Notes: generated by a model not told the origin, from the sequence alone. 64,000 bases of DNA from Aurantibacter aestuarii (GCF_003008425.1 NZ_PXOQ01000015.1:186001-250000); one strand, 5' to 3'. Counted from the stretch's first letter, positions 25,516 to 35,717 are shown. A program made the numbers and translations.

Positions 25516-27234
25516 TTAATTAATTTTCATGTCTTTAATAATCTGGTCTATTTTAAGTTCCAGTTCTTTTTCGACCGAAATAAAATTTTCAACCGAATTT
25601 AAATCTGTATTTACACTTATATAAAACTTAATCTTAGGCTCTGTACCGCTTGGTCTTAAGGCTATTTTACTGCCATTTTCGGTATAGTAAATTAAAACAT
25701 TAGATTTTGGAATGTCTATGGTTGAAGTGGTCTGATCCTGCAGGTTTTTTGAAAGAGATAACTGATAATCTTCTATTAAAACCACTTTTTCCCCAGCAAC
25801 TTCCTTTAAAGGGGTTTCTCTGGCATCGACCATCATTTGTTTAATCTCATTAGCACCATCAATCCCTTTTTTAGTTAGGGAAATTAAACGTTCTTTATAT
25901 AAGCCATGCTCTACATATAAGTTTAATAAATGTTTGTAAAGATAACTTCCATTGGCTTTAGCATGAGCAGCTATTTCGCAAGCTAATAGTGTAGAGGTGT
26001 TAGCATCTTTATCTCTAACAAAATCGCCAACCATAAAGCCAAAACTTTCTTCGCCTCCACCAACAAAATGCTGGTCTGGAAAATCTTTAATCATTTTAGC
26101 AATCCACTTAAAACCAGTAAGACCAATTTTATAGTCTACATTATAAGCATCTGCAAGTTCCTGCATCATTGGTGTAGATACAATTGTACTGGCTATAAAA
26201 GGATTTTTGGTGTCTTTTTTTGAATGTTGTAATAAAAAATCTGTCATTAAAACCATCGTCTGGTTTCCGTTTAACAAGATTAATTTATCTTCATTGTTTC
26301 TAACAGCTATACCTAAGCGGTCACTATCAGGATCTGTACCAATAACAATATCGGCATTTATAGTATCGGCTAACTCCAAAGCCATTTTTAAAGCTTCAGG
26401 TTCTTCCGGATTTGGAGATTTTACTGTAGGAAAATTTCCGTCTGGTTCACTTTGTTCTTTAACTAAATGAACATCTGTATAACCTGCACGCTTAAGCGTT
26501 TCTGGTACTGTTGTTATAGACGTTCCATGTAGCGCTGTAAAAACAATTTTTAAATTTTTTCTGGCTTCGTTTGTTACAAAACTTCCGTTTTTAACCGATG
26601 CGTCTATAAAAACATCATCTACTTCTTTTCCTATAGTTTTTATTAAAGCGGTATTAGCTTCAAATTTAATATCACTATAATCTAAACTATTAATTTCTGT
26701 AATTATCTCTTTATCTTGTGGTGGGACTAATTGTCCGCCATCTTGCCAATATACCTTATAACCGTTATATTCTGGTGGATTGTGAGACGCAGTAAGTACA
26801 ATACCGCAATGACAATTAAGGTATTTTAAAGCAAAAGATAACTCTGGAGTAGGACGTAAATCTTCAAATAAAAACACTTCAATATTATTGGCAGAAAACA
26901 CATTAGCTACAACCTGTGCCAAGCTTTTACTGTTGTGTCTGCAGTCGTAAGCAATGACTACTTTTATTTTTTCTTTAGGGAAAGATTGGTGTAAATAGTT
27001 ACTAAGACCTTGTGTGTTTTTTCCTAAAGTATATTTATTAATCCTGTTGGTTCCAGGTCCCATAACACCTCTCATTCCTCCAGTACCAAACTCTAAATCT
27101 TTATAAAAACTATCGTTTAAAGTATTGGTGTCGTTTTGCTGAAGTGATTTTATACTATTTTGAGTGTCTTGGTCAAAAGTTGGAGTTAACCAATTAGCGA
27201 TACGTTGCGATAAGTCAAGATTTGTTTGAGACAT
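25516..27234 (-). CDS. Phosphohexomutase (phosphoglucomutase/phosphomannomutase)
   Basis: A 572-residue member of the alpha-D-phosphohexomutase family. The phosphoserine loop is [16 protein letters not shown], the metal loop [10 protein letters not shown], the sugar-binding loop GGEESFGFM and the phosphate-binding loop [12 protein letters not shown], in the usual order. It interconverts hexose-1- and hexose-6-phosphates, feeding sugar nucleotide synthesis for envelope glycans. The length fits the long PgcA-type enzymes. The neighbouring exporter and GT2 gene support an envelope role, though central carbon use is equally possible. Confidence 0.9.
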   Translation of the reverse strand: MSQTNLDLSQRIANWLTPTFDQDTQNSIKSLQQNDTNTLNDSFYKDLEFGTGGMRGVMGPGTNRINKYTLGKNTQGLSNYLHQSFPKEKIKVVIAYDCRHNSKSLAQVVANVFSANNIEVFLFEDLRPTPELSFALKYLNCHCGIVLTASHNPPEYNGYKVYWQDGGQLVPPQDKEIITEINSLDYSDIKFEANTALIKTIGKEVDDVFIDASVKNGSFVTNEARKNLKIVFTALHGTSITTVPETLKRAGYTDVHLVKEQSEPDGNFPTVKSPNPEEPEALKMALELADTINADIVIGTDPDSDRLGIAVRNNEDKLILLNGNQTMVLMTDFLLQHSKKDTKNPFIASTIVSTPMMQELADAYNVDYKIGLTGFKWIAKMIKDFPDQHFVGGGEESFGFMVGDFVRDKDANTSTLLACEIAAHAKANGSYLYKHLLNLYVEHGLYKERLISLTKKGIDGANEIKQMMVDARETPLKEVAGEKVVLIEDYQLSLSKNLQDQTTSTIDIPKSNVLIYYTENGSKIALRPSGTEPKIKFYISVNTDLNSVENFISVEKELELKIDQIIKDMKIN

Positions 27235-27253
27235 AAATAAGAATATTGAATTA

Positions 27254-27261
27254 CAAAAATA
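27254..27261 (-). promoter_or_regulatory. -7 box upstream of the phosphohexomutase gene
   Basis: The minus strand reads TATTTTTG, matching TAnnTTTG, 19 bases upstream of the ATG. The -33 element is not clear. It suggests that the mutase-exporter pair can be transcribed independently of the upstream GT2 gene. Confidence 0.4.
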
Positions 27262-27281
27262 GTTATTTTGAAACGAATGGA

Positions 27282-28229
27282 TTAGAAATTAAGCTCTTCG
27301 TTTATTAAATAGCGTTTACTATCTTTTTTTGTTCTTAGAATTATTTCACCTAAAAAACCAGCAACAAAAAATTGTGTACCTAAAATCATAGTGGTTAATG
27401 CAATAAAAAACTGTGGTCTTTGGGTTATAAGTCTGCCATAAGGATTGAAAAACAGTTTATCTATGCCTAAATAAATAGCAAAGCAAAACCCTATAAAAAA
27501 CATGACAATACCTAGACCGCCAAATAAATACATAGGACGTTTACCAAAGCGAGATAAAAACCAAATGGTAATAAGATCTAAAAAACCATTTATAAAACGG
27601 TCCATACCAAACTTAGTTTCACCGTATTTTCTTGCTTGATGTGCTACTACTTTTTCGCCAATTTTTACAAACCCAGCATTTTTTGCCAAAACTGGTATGT
27701 AGCGGTGCATTTCACCATTAACATCAATATGTTTTATAACGGTATTTTTATAAGCTTTTAACCCACAATTAAAGTCGTTTAATTTAACTCCAGATGTTTT
27801 TCTTGCAGCCCAGTTAAATAATTTTGAAGGAAGATTTTTAGTAAACTTATTATCGAAGCGTTTCTTTTTCCATCCAGAAATTAAATCGTAATCCTCCTGT
27901 TTAATTAGATTGTAAAGTTCTGGTATTTCTTCTGGGCTGTCTTGCAAGTCGGCATCCATTGTAATGACAACATCGCCTTTTGCAACTTTAAATCCGGCGT
28001 GTAAGGCTTGAGATTTACCAAAGTTTTTAAAAAACTGTATACCTTTTACAGAACTGTTTTGTTCAGCAAGCTGACTTATAATGTTCCAGGATTGGTCTGT
28101 ACTACCATCGTCAATAAAGATAATTTCATATAAAAAACGATTGGATTGCATAACTGTTACAATCCAATCGTGAAGCTCTATAAGCGATTCTTCTTCGTTA
28201 AGTAGTGGTATAACTACAGATATATTCAT
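27282..28229 (-). CDS. GT2 glycosyltransferase with C-terminal membrane helices
   Basis: A 315-residue enzyme of the DPM1/GtrB type. The N-terminal GT-A domain shows [12 protein letters not shown], the [11 protein letters not shown] strand and [13 protein letters not shown], which holds the metal-binding acidic motif. Two membrane helices follow at about 232-256 and 268-292. Enzymes of this type move a sugar from a nucleotide donor to polyprenyl phosphate on the inner face of the membrane, for later use in glycan or lipid modification. Its upstream neighbour, a DUF4199 protein, is 33 bases away. Confidence 0.88.
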   Translation of the reverse strand: MNISVVIPLLNEEESLIELHDWIVTVMQSNRFLYEIIFIDDGSTDQSWNIISQLAEQNSSVKGIQFFKNFGKSQALHAGFKVAKGDVVITMDADLQDSPEEIPELYNLIKQEDYDLISGWKKKRFDNKFTKNLPSKLFNWAARKTSGVKLNDFNCGLKAYKNTVIKHIDVNGEMHRYIPVLAKNAGFVKIGEKVVAHQARKYGETKFGMDRFINGFLDLITIWFLSRFGKRPMYLFGGLGIVMFFIGFCFAIYLGIDKLFFNPYGRLITQRPQFFIALTTMILGTQFFVAGFLGEIILRTKKDSKRYLINEELNF

Positions 28230-28262
28230 TTCCTACATTTAATATATAGGTCAAAGATAAAA

Positions 28263-28796
28263 CTATATTTGATTTTCTTTTGGTTTTTTCATAATCAATG
28301 CAATGATAAGACCTATAATAGATTGAATCACTAAAAAGATTGCGGTAGATTGTAATTGAGGTCCAACAGAATATTGATTTTTTTGTTCTTCCATAGCATC
28401 AACTGTTTGAGAAATAGATTCAGCAGGAGCTCCAAACCCTTTCATCATTTTTACAGTAGCCTCAATAGTCATTTCTTTTAATTGTAATGCGGCCTCTTGA
28501 TCTAATACATTAAAAATTAGTATACTGGTGGCTGTACTAATAATAATACCAATAGCAATAGTAATAAAATAGGCAGAAAAGGCATCTTTAAACTCTATAA
28601 ATCCTTCATTTAACTGTTTTGCTTTTGTTACGGAAATAGTGCCGAAAACGATAATGACTATAAATAGAAAAACACCAAGCCACCACTTGGTTAGAAGTTC
28701 TAAATAGGCGGCATAACTTACTAACGTTATACCAGCTAAAATACTACCTAGAATAAGTCCTAGATTGATTGCTTTAGATTTAGTTGACTGTTCCAT
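28263..28796 (-). CDS. DUF4199 family membrane protein
   Basis: A 177-residue protein with four membrane helices (about residues 12-30, 38-57, 73-95 and 149-170) and a central charged segment. The sequence style, with TKAKQLNEGFIEFKDAF after helix 2, matches the DUF4199 family, common in Bacteroidota and often next to GT2 glycosyltransferases, as here. The function is unknown; a helper of the glycosyltransferase is the simplest reading of the context. Confidence 0.75.
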   Translation of the reverse strand: MEQSTKSKAINLGLILGSILAGITLVSYAAYLELLTKWWLGVFLFIVIIVFGTISVTKAKQLNEGFIEFKDAFSAYFITIAIGIIISTATSILIFNVLDQEAALQLKEMTIEATVKMMKGFGAPAESISQTVDAMEEQKNQYSVGPQLQSTAIFLVIQSIIGLIIALIMKKPKENQI

Positions 28797-28886
28797 AAAT
28801 TGTATTAGTTTTGGTTTGTTAATTTATAAGTATGCAAGATATTCAAATTGTTACAAAAAAAATTAAAAATTATTTTAATATAAATG

Positions 28887-28916
28887 TTGTGCAATTGTAA
28901 ATAATTTGTAAATTTG
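28887..28916 (+). promoter_or_regulatory. rpmE2 promoter
   Basis: TTG (28887-28889), a 19-base spacer and TAAATTTG (28909-28916) fit the Bacteroidota promoter form. The -7 box ends 36 bases upstream of the rpmE2 ATG. Confidence 0.7.
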
Positions 28917-28952
28917 CACCTCGATTTTACAATACATTTAAAGCTTAAAGCG

Positions 28953-29204
28953 ATGAAAAAAAATATACATCCAGAAAATTATAGAGTAGTAGCATTTAAA
29001 GATATGTCTAATGATGATGTGTTTTTAACAAAGTCTACAGCAAACACAAGTGAAACTTTAGAGGTTGATGGTGTTGAGTATCCTTTAATCAAAATGGAAA
29101 TCTCTAGAACTTCTCACCCGTTCTTTACAGGTAAGTCTAAATTAATAGATACTGCTGGGCGTATTGATAAGTTCAAAAATAAATATGCAAAGTTTAAAAA
29201 ATAA
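28953..29204 (+). CDS. rpmE2: 50S ribosomal protein L31, type B
   Basis: An 83-residue ribosomal protein. MKKNIHPENYRVVAFKDMS, the TSETLEVDGVEYPLIKMEIS region and SRTSHPFFTGKSKLIDTAGR are characteristic of type B L31. It lacks the CxxC zinc ligands of type A, so it needs no zinc. The start is ATG at 28953; the frame opens 13 codons earlier, within the promoter. A full promoter lies upstream and a terminator downstream, so it is a single-gene unit. Confidence 0.95.
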   Translation: MKKNIHPENYRVVAFKDMSNDDVFLTKSTANTSETLEVDGVEYPLIKMEISRTSHPFFTGKSKLIDTAGRIDKFKNKYAKFKK

Positions 29205-29231
29205 TTTTAGTTGTTAATATTTTTTATGAAG

Positions 29232-29261
29232 AGCCTTTTAGTTGTCTAAAAGGCTTTTTTT
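29232..29261 (+). terminator. Terminator of rpmE2
   Basis: AGCCTTTTAG (29232-29241) and CTAAAAGGCT (29246-29255) form a perfect ten-base-pair stem with loop TTGT, followed by a T-run. Confidence 0.9.
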
Positions 29262-29307
29262 ATGTTTTAAATTAACCTATTTTTACTTTTAAGTAAAACC
29301 AATACTT

Positions 29308-30483
29308 ATGAATTTTATTCTTTTTGATGGTGATTCTAGAACCCATTTATTACCGTTTACTTATACCAGACCAGTTGCAGATATTAGAGTAGGTATTCTA
29401 ACCATTCGTGAAAAGTGGGAATATTACTTGGGAACTACAACCACTACGGTTACAGAGGATTATTTATCTGAAAAATTCCCAATGGTAGAATTGGAGGAAA
29501 ATATCATGATTAATGCCTCTTTCTTGCCTAATGAAGAATTAGTTGAAACTGTTATGAATTTGTCTGAAAATCAGGCGATATTTAAAGGTGAAGATGTTAT
29601 TGCGTTCTACACAAAAGACAGTCAAGATGACGTTAATTTAGAAACTTATGAAAACATTGAGTTTGATTACGACGTTTTAACCGTAACCAGAACCTGGGAT
29701 ATCTTCTCTAAAAATGATGAAGCTATTAGAGCAGACTTTGAATTATTAACCAAAGACAGAACCTCTCAACCTATTCCAAAAAGTAACAATATTATTGGAG
29801 CAGAACATATTTTTATAGAAGAAGGCGCTAAAGTTGAATTTGCAACCTTAAATGCTAGTACTGGACCAATTTACATAGGAAAAGATGCTGAAATTATGGA
29901 AGGAAGCCTAGTACGTGGACCTTTAGCTCTGTGTGAGCATGCTACTTTAAAATTAGGAGCAAAAATATATGGCGCTACAACTATTGGTCCACACAGCAAA
30001 GTTGGAGGCGAAGTGAATAATTCTGTATTATTTGGCTATTCTAATAAAGGACATGATGGGTTCTTAGGAAACTCAGTGTTAGGAGAATGGTGTAATCTTG
30101 GAGCAGATACGAATAACTCTAATTTAAAAAATAATTATGTGGAAGTGAGGCTTTGGGATTATGCTGAAGGTCGCTTTGCGAAAACAGGCTTACAGTTTTG
30201 TGGTTTAATGATGGGAGACCATAGTAAATGTGGCATTAATACCATGTTTAATACAGGAACCGTGGTTGGTGTTAATGCTAATATATTTGGAAGTGGTTTT
30301 CCTAGAAATTTTGTGCCAAGTTATTCTTGGGGTGGCTCTAGCGGATTTACAACCTACTTACCAAGCAAAGCATTTGAGGTTGCTAAAGTGGTTATGGCAC
30401 GGCGCGATATAGAATTTACACCATTAGATGAAGCAATATTAAATCAAGTTTTTGAAGATACTAAACCCTTTAGAAAAGATTAA
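29308..30483 (+). CDS. GlmU-like sugar-1-phosphate nucleotidyltransferase/acyltransferase
   Basis: A 391-residue protein of the GlmU-related group found in Bacteroidota. The N-terminus (FDGDSRTHLLPFTYTRPVADIRVGILTIREKW) is typical of it and carries an Arg-rich loop in place of the usual pyrophosphorylase GTR motif. From about residue 175 a left-handed beta-helix of hexapeptide repeats runs through IYIGKDAEIMEGSLVRGPL and GATTIGPHSKVGGEV to GVNANIFGSGF. It likely has a role in amino-sugar metabolism, but a true nucleotidyl transfer activity is not certain. Confidence 0.75.
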   Translation: MNFILFDGDSRTHLLPFTYTRPVADIRVGILTIREKWEYYLGTTTTTVTEDYLSEKFPMVELEENIMINASFLPNEELVETVMNLSENQAIFKGEDVIAFYTKDSQDDVNLETYENIEFDYDVLTVTRTWDIFSKNDEAIRADFELLTKDRTSQPIPKSNNIIGAEHIFIEEGAKVEFATLNASTGPIYIGKDAEIMEGSLVRGPLALCEHATLKLGAKIYGATTIGPHSKVGGEVNNSVLFGYSNKGHDGFLGNSVLGEWCNLGADTNNSNLKNNYVEVRLWDYAEGRFAKTGLQFCGLMMGDHSKCGINTMFNTGTVVGVNANIFGSGFPRNFVPSYSWGGSSGFTTYLPSKAFEVAKVVMARRDIEFTPLDEAILNQVFEDTKPFRKD

Positions 30484-30485
30484 TT

Positions 30486-30812
30486 ATGTTAGGACTATTA
30501 TTACTTTATTTTATTGGTAAGTATTTTTATAAACTAGCCGAAACTTATAACGAGAAAAAATGGTTATTTGCAATTTTAGGAGTATTATCCTATTATTTGG
30601 GTACTGCAATTGGTGGAGTAATTATTGGCGTTTTAGATGTCTACTTAGAACTTGGTGTAAATTGGGATGGTTTTGGAACTAATTTTATATTTTTACCATT
30701 TGGATTGGCTTTTGCATACTTATTTTATTATTTATTAAAACGCAACTGGTCTAAAAAACAAAGTGAAGAACTTTTGTCTATTGAAGATATTGGTAAGCAT
30801 CCAACCGAATAA
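30486..30812 (+). CDS. Small membrane protein
   Basis: A 108-residue hydrophobic protein with three predicted membrane segments (about residues 2-14, 24-48 and 68-88) and a charged C-terminal tail. No family was recognised. It starts two bases after the GlmU-like gene and so shares its transcript. Its stop is one base from the stop of the converging binding-protein gene, with no terminator between them. Confidence 0.6.
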   Translation: MLGLLLLYFIGKYFYKLAETYNEKKWLFAILGVLSYYLGTAIGGVIIGVLDVYLELGVNWDGFGTNFIFLPFGLAFAYLFYYLLKRNWSKKQSEELLSIEDIGKHPTE

Positions 30813-30813
30813 G

Positions 30814-32424
30814 TTACTTTTTTTTAACTTGTTTTAATTCTAATAAGTTTACGGGGTTAATGCCCAATCCTATAACATTTTTTTGACTAAATCTAACCAC
30901 TTCATCGTAAAATAAAGGCACTATAGGTGTGGTTTTCATGACTAAAGAATCCATTTGCTTATAAAGTAAAGCTCTCTTTTTAGGATTAGTTTCATTAAAA
31001 GCGGTTTCGTATAAGTCATCAAAACTACTGTTTTTATAATGTGTATAATTAGGTCCATTTGGTGCAAAATTTTTGCTATAATAAAGAGATAAATAATTTT
31101 CTGCATCGGGATAGTCGGCAACCCAACTGGCTCTAAAAAAATCTAATTTACCATTGGCTTTAGCGCTTTTTAAAGATGAAGCAGGCATGACATCTATCTT
31201 AACCTGTAATCCTATTTTTAATAATTCCCTTTGTATAAACTCACAGAAACTTAAATAGTTTCCAGTAGTACTTAATGTAATTGTTGGAGTCGAAATATTG
31301 GTTTTTACAATAAATTCTTGAACCAGTTGTTTTGCTAATTCCGGATTATAACTAAACCCATTGGCTTCACTAAACCCAGCCAATCCTTTAGGGATAAACC
31401 CACCATTTGCAGGTATGCCGATATCATTTCTAAGATAAGTCATCATCTTTTTACGATCAAAACCATGGTTTATAGCTTTTCGTATTAATTCTGATTGAAT
31501 TTCTGGCACGGATGTATCCATATAAAAAGCCAAGTATTCAGTATTTAAATAAGGGCTCCTAATCATGCGAACTCTATCAGAATACGTTTCTCTTAATTTA
31601 CCAGAAGCTGTTAAAATTTCATCTTTATAGGATGCATCTAAACCAGAGACAAAATCGATATTACCTTGCAAAAACTGAAGAAATTCACTTTGTTTATCTG
31701 GTAAAAATGTAATAGCAATTGCTTCTAAATAAGGTAATTGTTTTCCATTTAAATCTTTTTCAAAATAATGCGGATTTTTTCTGAAAACCAATTTGATGTT
31801 TTCTTCCCATTTTTTAAATTGAAACGGACCTGTGCCAATTGGATTTGAACGAAATGAAGTGCCATAATGAGAAATAAGTTCTTCCGGAACAACACTACAA
31901 TATTTCATAGTTAATTTTCCTAAAAACGAAGGGTCCGGTTGTTTTAGTTTGATTGTAAGTTGCGTATTACTGTGTACCTCAATATCCCACAAATTATTGG
32001 TTAGCCAGCTTCCTGGAGATGCTATTTTGGGATCACATAATCTAAATAAACTGTATTCAAAATCTTTAGCAATTACTGTTCTTGTGGAATCTTTACCAAA
32101 CCGTTCATGCTTATGAAACTCTACATCTGGTCTTATCGTAAATGTATAGTTTAAAGCATCTTCACTAATATTCCATTGTGTAGCAATAGATGGCTGTATG
32201 TTTAAACTATCGTCCATTTGGACTAAACCATTAAACAATTGGTTAGTAGCCCATATATCGGCTAAATCCTTTGCAAATGCAGGATCTAATGAACCAATAT
32301 TTTTGTGTTCGTTATATCTAAAAACAGTGGTTTCATCTATTTCGGTCGATTTAGAAGTACAGCTCGAAAATAGATTTGTAACAAGAATAAAACTAAGTGC
32401 TAATACTAAAAATTTATAGATCAT
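30814..32424 (-). CDS. Peptide-type ABC substrate-binding lipoprotein (SBP family 5)
   Basis: A 536-residue lipoprotein; MIYKFLVLALSFILVTNLFSSC ends in a lipobox. The body matches the OppA/DppA family: NIGSLDPAFAKDLADIWATNQLFNGLV near the start, then YTFTIRPDVEFH, NPIGTGPFQFKKW and RKAINHGFDRKKM. It should bind peptides or similar ligands outside the inner membrane. The start at 32424 is preferred to one nine codons upstream, which would lie inside the previous gene. No OppB/OppC-type permease is in the operon, which is odd for this class. Confidence 0.85.
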   Translation of the reverse strand: MIYKFLVLALSFILVTNLFSSCTSKSTEIDETTVFRYNEHKNIGSLDPAFAKDLADIWATNQLFNGLVQMDDSLNIQPSIATQWNISEDALNYTFTIRPDVEFHKHERFGKDSTRTVIAKDFEYSLFRLCDPKIASPGSWLTNNLWDIEVHSNTQLTIKLKQPDPSFLGKLTMKYCSVVPEELISHYGTSFRSNPIGTGPFQFKKWEENIKLVFRKNPHYFEKDLNGKQLPYLEAIAITFLPDKQSEFLQFLQGNIDFVSGLDASYKDEILTASGKLRETYSDRVRMIRSPYLNTEYLAFYMDTSVPEIQSELIRKAINHGFDRKKMMTYLRNDIGIPANGGFIPKGLAGFSEANGFSYNPELAKQLVQEFIVKTNISTPTITLSTTGNYLSFCEFIQRELLKIGLQVKIDVMPASSLKSAKANGKLDFFRASWVADYPDAENYLSLYYSKNFAPNGPNYTHYKNSSFDDLYETAFNETNPKKRALLYKQMDSLVMKTTPIVPLFYDEVVRFSQKNVIGLGINPVNLLELKQVKKK

Positions 32425-32426
32425 AT

Positions 32427-34184
32427 TTAAGCTTCGGGTAAGGCTTTCCAACGTTTAATTATACTAATGTAAAAGTAGATAAAAATAAATCCAGATATTA
32501 AAAGAATATAGCTCCAATTGAAGCCTAATTGGTCTAGGATAGTATAATTATAGCAATTTTCTTCTATTTTAAAAAGAAAAGTTTCACAATAGCTGCGTTG
32601 GTGATAAGATATTATTCCAAGAATGAGAAATAGATAAAGAACAAAACCACTTATACTTATATTTAAAGCAACTCCTACAATCGCTTTTTTTAATTTTCTA
32701 TAAAACAAGAGCGGTATACTAAGTATTATGGTGCCGATTGTAAAAATTAAGTAAATAGTAAAAACTTCAAAAAAATTATTATTAAACGCAAAAATATATT
32801 GTGTTAAAAGGATAATAAATGCAATACCAATAGCCAGAACACCTACAGTTATAACAGAAAACAATAAAAGTCTTAGGCCTGTAATTCTAAATATAAAAAT
32901 AAGTGTTGCTAAAGTAAATGCAATCCATAAAAAAATATGTAGACTATTATTTAATGGGTTGTTATGTTTAACATCATTTATATTTTCAAAAGTATTTTTT
33001 AAATTTTCACTTTCTAAATAAAATCGACTTAATCGGGCTTTATAAAACTTTTCTGAGGCTAGAAGTTCTTCATTTGAGAAATTTTTATCATAAAGTGGTG
33101 GTGGGTTATTTCTTATAAAAGCGTGGACTTTAAAATTAATAGGATTATACAACATGTCTGCCCATGCTTTAGCAGTTAAATTATGTGGGATTTTGTATTT
33201 ATTTGCAACTGCAATAAATGCATTAAAATGAGTAATAATTTCCTGTCGTGAGACTTCATTAAGAAAATCAATATTTAATTTATTTCTTTTTTTCTCTTTT
33301 GGTGTATAATTGTTATAAGCGTCGTAGTTATAATTGGTATAATAACTATTATGATTTAAATTTTTCTCGTCATGATAGTTTATGTAGAATGTTTCCGAGT
33401 AGTTTTTGTAACTGGGTTGAAGTGTTTTAATGTATTTTGAAGCATCTACAACAGAGTCTTTGTAATAATACCTTGTAGTTGAGTCATTTAATTTAATTTG
33501 ACGCATATAACCATCTAAAGTTCTGTAGTTTTTATAAGATTTCCCTTTCTGTACATTTGGAACATCTATGGTTTTAACACTATAAAACTGAAACTCTTTT
33601 TCAAAAACTGAATAATAAGGTTTTGTTTTATCGATTAAGCCATAATTGGTTTCACAAAAGTGATTATAGAAAAAATCTGGATAGCGTGCTTTATCTATTA
33701 AGTAATCTTCAAGATGATGAGAAAAAAATAGAGCAGTATCATTAGACAATTTAACATCTTGAGATACAGAGTCGTCACTATATGTAATATGAATAAAACT
33801 TTTTACTCCAAAGGAATAGGAATAAAAGTAAGTGGTAGAAAAAAAAATAATTATAAAGAAATATAGAAACTGAGAAAATAAATCACGTCTTTTTATGGGA
33901 TAAAAAGCTTTGAATGCATTGTTTCTAAATAAATGAATTAACCAAACCACCAACATTAGTATGGAGATAATTAGACTTAAAAGCATGCCTCCATTTCTAA
34001 AAAATAAAGCATCTACACTTCGCTCATGTAAACTAACTGGATCTGTAAGAGAAACAAAACCTAAGATAAAAAAAAGCACATGTATAATTAATGCAACACT
34101 CAACATCCAAACCAATTTTGTATTCCAAATGTTTGGGTAAGATTCTAATAGTTTCTTGTTAATTTTTGATATAAATGCTTTCAT
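32427..34184 (-). CDS. Eight-helix membrane protein with large outer domain
   Basis: A 585-residue protein not matched to a family by eye. Three helices (about 28-47, 66-87 and 105-125) are followed by a large hydrophilic, Tyr/Asn-rich domain (about 126-420), then five helices (about 421-440, 443-472, 476-500, 506-532 and 556-576). This layout resembles ABC-2-type permeases with an extracytoplasmic domain. It lies between an ABC ATPase (11 bases upstream) and a binding lipoprotein (two bases downstream), so it is probably the membrane part of that transporter. This is inferred from topology and position. Confidence 0.7.
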   Translation of the reverse strand: MKAFISKINKKLLESYPNIWNTKLVWMLSVALIIHVLFFILGFVSLTDPVSLHERSVDALFFRNGGMLLSLIISILMLVVWLIHLFRNNAFKAFYPIKRRDLFSQFLYFFIIIFFSTTYFYSYSFGVKSFIHITYSDDSVSQDVKLSNDTALFFSHHLEDYLIDKARYPDFFYNHFCETNYGLIDKTKPYYSVFEKEFQFYSVKTIDVPNVQKGKSYKNYRTLDGYMRQIKLNDSTTRYYYKDSVVDASKYIKTLQPSYKNYSETFYINYHDEKNLNHNSYYTNYNYDAYNNYTPKEKKRNKLNIDFLNEVSRQEIITHFNAFIAVANKYKIPHNLTAKAWADMLYNPINFKVHAFIRNNPPPLYDKNFSNEELLASEKFYKARLSRFYLESENLKNTFENINDVKHNNPLNNSLHIFLWIAFTLATLIFIFRITGLRLLLFSVITVGVLAIGIAFIILLTQYIFAFNNNFFEVFTIYLIFTIGTIILSIPLLFYRKLKKAIVGVALNISISGFVLYLFLILGIISYHQRSYCETFLFKIEENCYNYTILDQLGFNWSYILLISGFIFIYFYISIIKRWKALPEA

Positions 34185-34195
34185 AACGTTTTATT

Positions 34196-35344
34196 TTAAA
34201 CAAAAAAGCGTCTGGTTGAGATTGAAATATTTCTAATATAAGTAGTTTGTATTCCCGTTTCTCCTAGTTGTTTTAAAACTTCATTGAAGGTTGTTTCATA
34301 TCTAAAATATGCAATGTAAATACCTCCATTAAATACTAGTTTTTTTAATTTTAAGTTTTTAAAAGCATTTAAAAGCTCGTCTCTACTAGCAGAACTATCT
34401 AATTCAATAATCAGCTCGTCTTCGACATTAGAAATTTTGCTTAGAGTATCTTTATATTGACCTTCCTTAAGAAAAATAACGTTGTCCGAAATTTTTTCAA
34501 CTTCAAATAATTGTTGCGAACTTAATATTAAAGCAATTGGATGACTTAAAGAGTTACAAATAGATTTTAAATCTTCTAAAATAACCTGTTGTGCTAAAAC
34601 ATCTAAATTTGCTAACGGCTCGTCTAATAACAAGACTTCAGGTTGTCTTAAAAGTGTTCGTGCTAGTTCAAAACGCATTTTGTAACCAGAAGATAATTCG
34701 CTCCATTTAAGGTGTTTGTAATTCCATAATCCCATACGGGCAATCATCATTAAAACTCTTATTTCGTTTTCTTCTTTAGGAATTCCATAATGAGCAAGGA
34801 CTAATTTCAAATTGTCTTTTAAACTTCCATACCATTTTTCTGTCCTTTGCGGGATATAAACGAGTTTAGATCTTAAATCGAAATCTGAAGTGTATGGTTT
34901 ATTAAAAGTGTATTCTATAGAGCCTTTATCAAAATTGAGTTCTTTAGCAAGAATTCTTAAAAGTGTTGTTTTTCCATTACCGTTTTCTCCAACTAAACCA
35001 TAAACCTGACCTTTTTTAATGCTAAAACTTACAGGACCCAAAGAAAACCCATTTTTCCCATAGCGTTTAGTAATATTTTGTGCTGTAATTACTGCGGAAT
35101 AGTCCTCGTGAATAGTAATGTTTGAGGTCTCAACGAGTTTTAAAACATCAATACATTGAGTTACAAATGCTTCAATTTGGTTTGGATTATTTGCTTTCCA
35201 TTGAGTTAAACCTATAATGTGCTGATATATGCTTAGATTTTGTGTGTCTATAGCGCAGTCCATTAATTTTCTATAGCCAAGCTCAACATCGTTATGTTTA
35301 AAACAGGCGTAAACCTCTTGAATACGTTGGTTTTTTAAGGACAT
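34196..35344 (-). CDS. ABC transporter ATPase with N-terminal extension and altered H-loop
   Basis: A 382-residue protein. Residues 1-90 form a helical extension unlike usual ABC proteins, and the ABC domain follows: Walker A GLVGENGNGKTTLL, signature SELSSGYKMRFELA (LSSGY in place of LSGGQ) and Walker B VLLLDEPLANLD. After it the strand reads ALILSSQQLFEVEKI, where the conserved switch histidine of SSH is replaced by glutamine. About 80 residues at the C-terminus form a separate domain. It probably powers the eight-helix membrane protein encoded next to it. The loss of the switch His may lower or alter ATP hydrolysis. Confidence 0.82.
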   Translation of the reverse strand: MSLKNQRIQEVYACFKHNDVELGYRKLMDCAIDTQNLSIYQHIIGLTQWKANNPNQIEAFVTQCIDVLKLVETSNITIHEDYSAVITAQNITKRYGKNGFSLGPVSFSIKKGQVYGLVGENGNGKTTLLRILAKELNFDKGSIEYTFNKPYTSDFDLRSKLVYIPQRTEKWYGSLKDNLKLVLAHYGIPKEENEIRVLMMIARMGLWNYKHLKWSELSSGYKMRFELARTLLRQPEVLLLDEPLANLDVLAQQVILEDLKSICNSLSHPIALILSSQQLFEVEKISDNVIFLKEGQYKDTLSKISNVEDELIIELDSSASRDELLNAFKNLKLKKLVFNGGIYIAYFRYETTFNEVLKQLGETGIQTTYIRNISISTRRFFV

Positions 35345-35383
35345 GATGTATTGGAGTCTTAAAGGCTAAAAAAAGTGTTTGGG

Positions 35384-35683
35384 TTATATTCTCACTCCAA
35401 TTGGGAGCATACTTTTATAGAGTCTATTTTTTCTAATAAACTTTACAATTTTAGCATGAGTAGGCATTACACTTAGGCTATCATTTTCTTTAATTTTATC
35501 TAAAACTGTTTTTATAAAATGATATTCAAAATCTTCATTTTCAATCCCTTCTGGAATATGTAATTTTGTTAAAAATATTTTGCGATCTTGGAGTGCATAC
35601 TCTATCGTAGCTAGCTCATTTTGATACGTATATTCAAACTGTCTTAAAAACTCATTATCTACAAGTGCATCAGCATCTATCAT
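35384..35683 (-). CDS. Small GNAT-like (YjdJ/PF14542-type) protein
   Basis: A 99-residue protein. The order of elements, a strand pair around ATIEYALQDRKIFLTKLHIPEG, then a helix, then LSVMPTHAKIVKFIRKNRLYKSML, resembles small GCN5-like acetyltransferases in which the last part reads P-x-C/S-x-x-x-x-x-F/W-I-x-x-N/H. The call is moderate. It is the first gene of the ABC operon (39 bases from the ATPase), and a 25-base palindrome lies 34 bases upstream of its start. Confidence 0.6.
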   Translation of the reverse strand: MIDADALVDNEFLRQFEYTYQNELATIEYALQDRKIFLTKLHIPEGIENEDFEYHFIKTVLDKIKENDSLSVMPTHAKIVKFIRKNRLYKSMLPIGVRI

Positions 35684-35717
35684 AAAGTATCAATATTAAA
35701 TTTAAATGAATGGTTAG

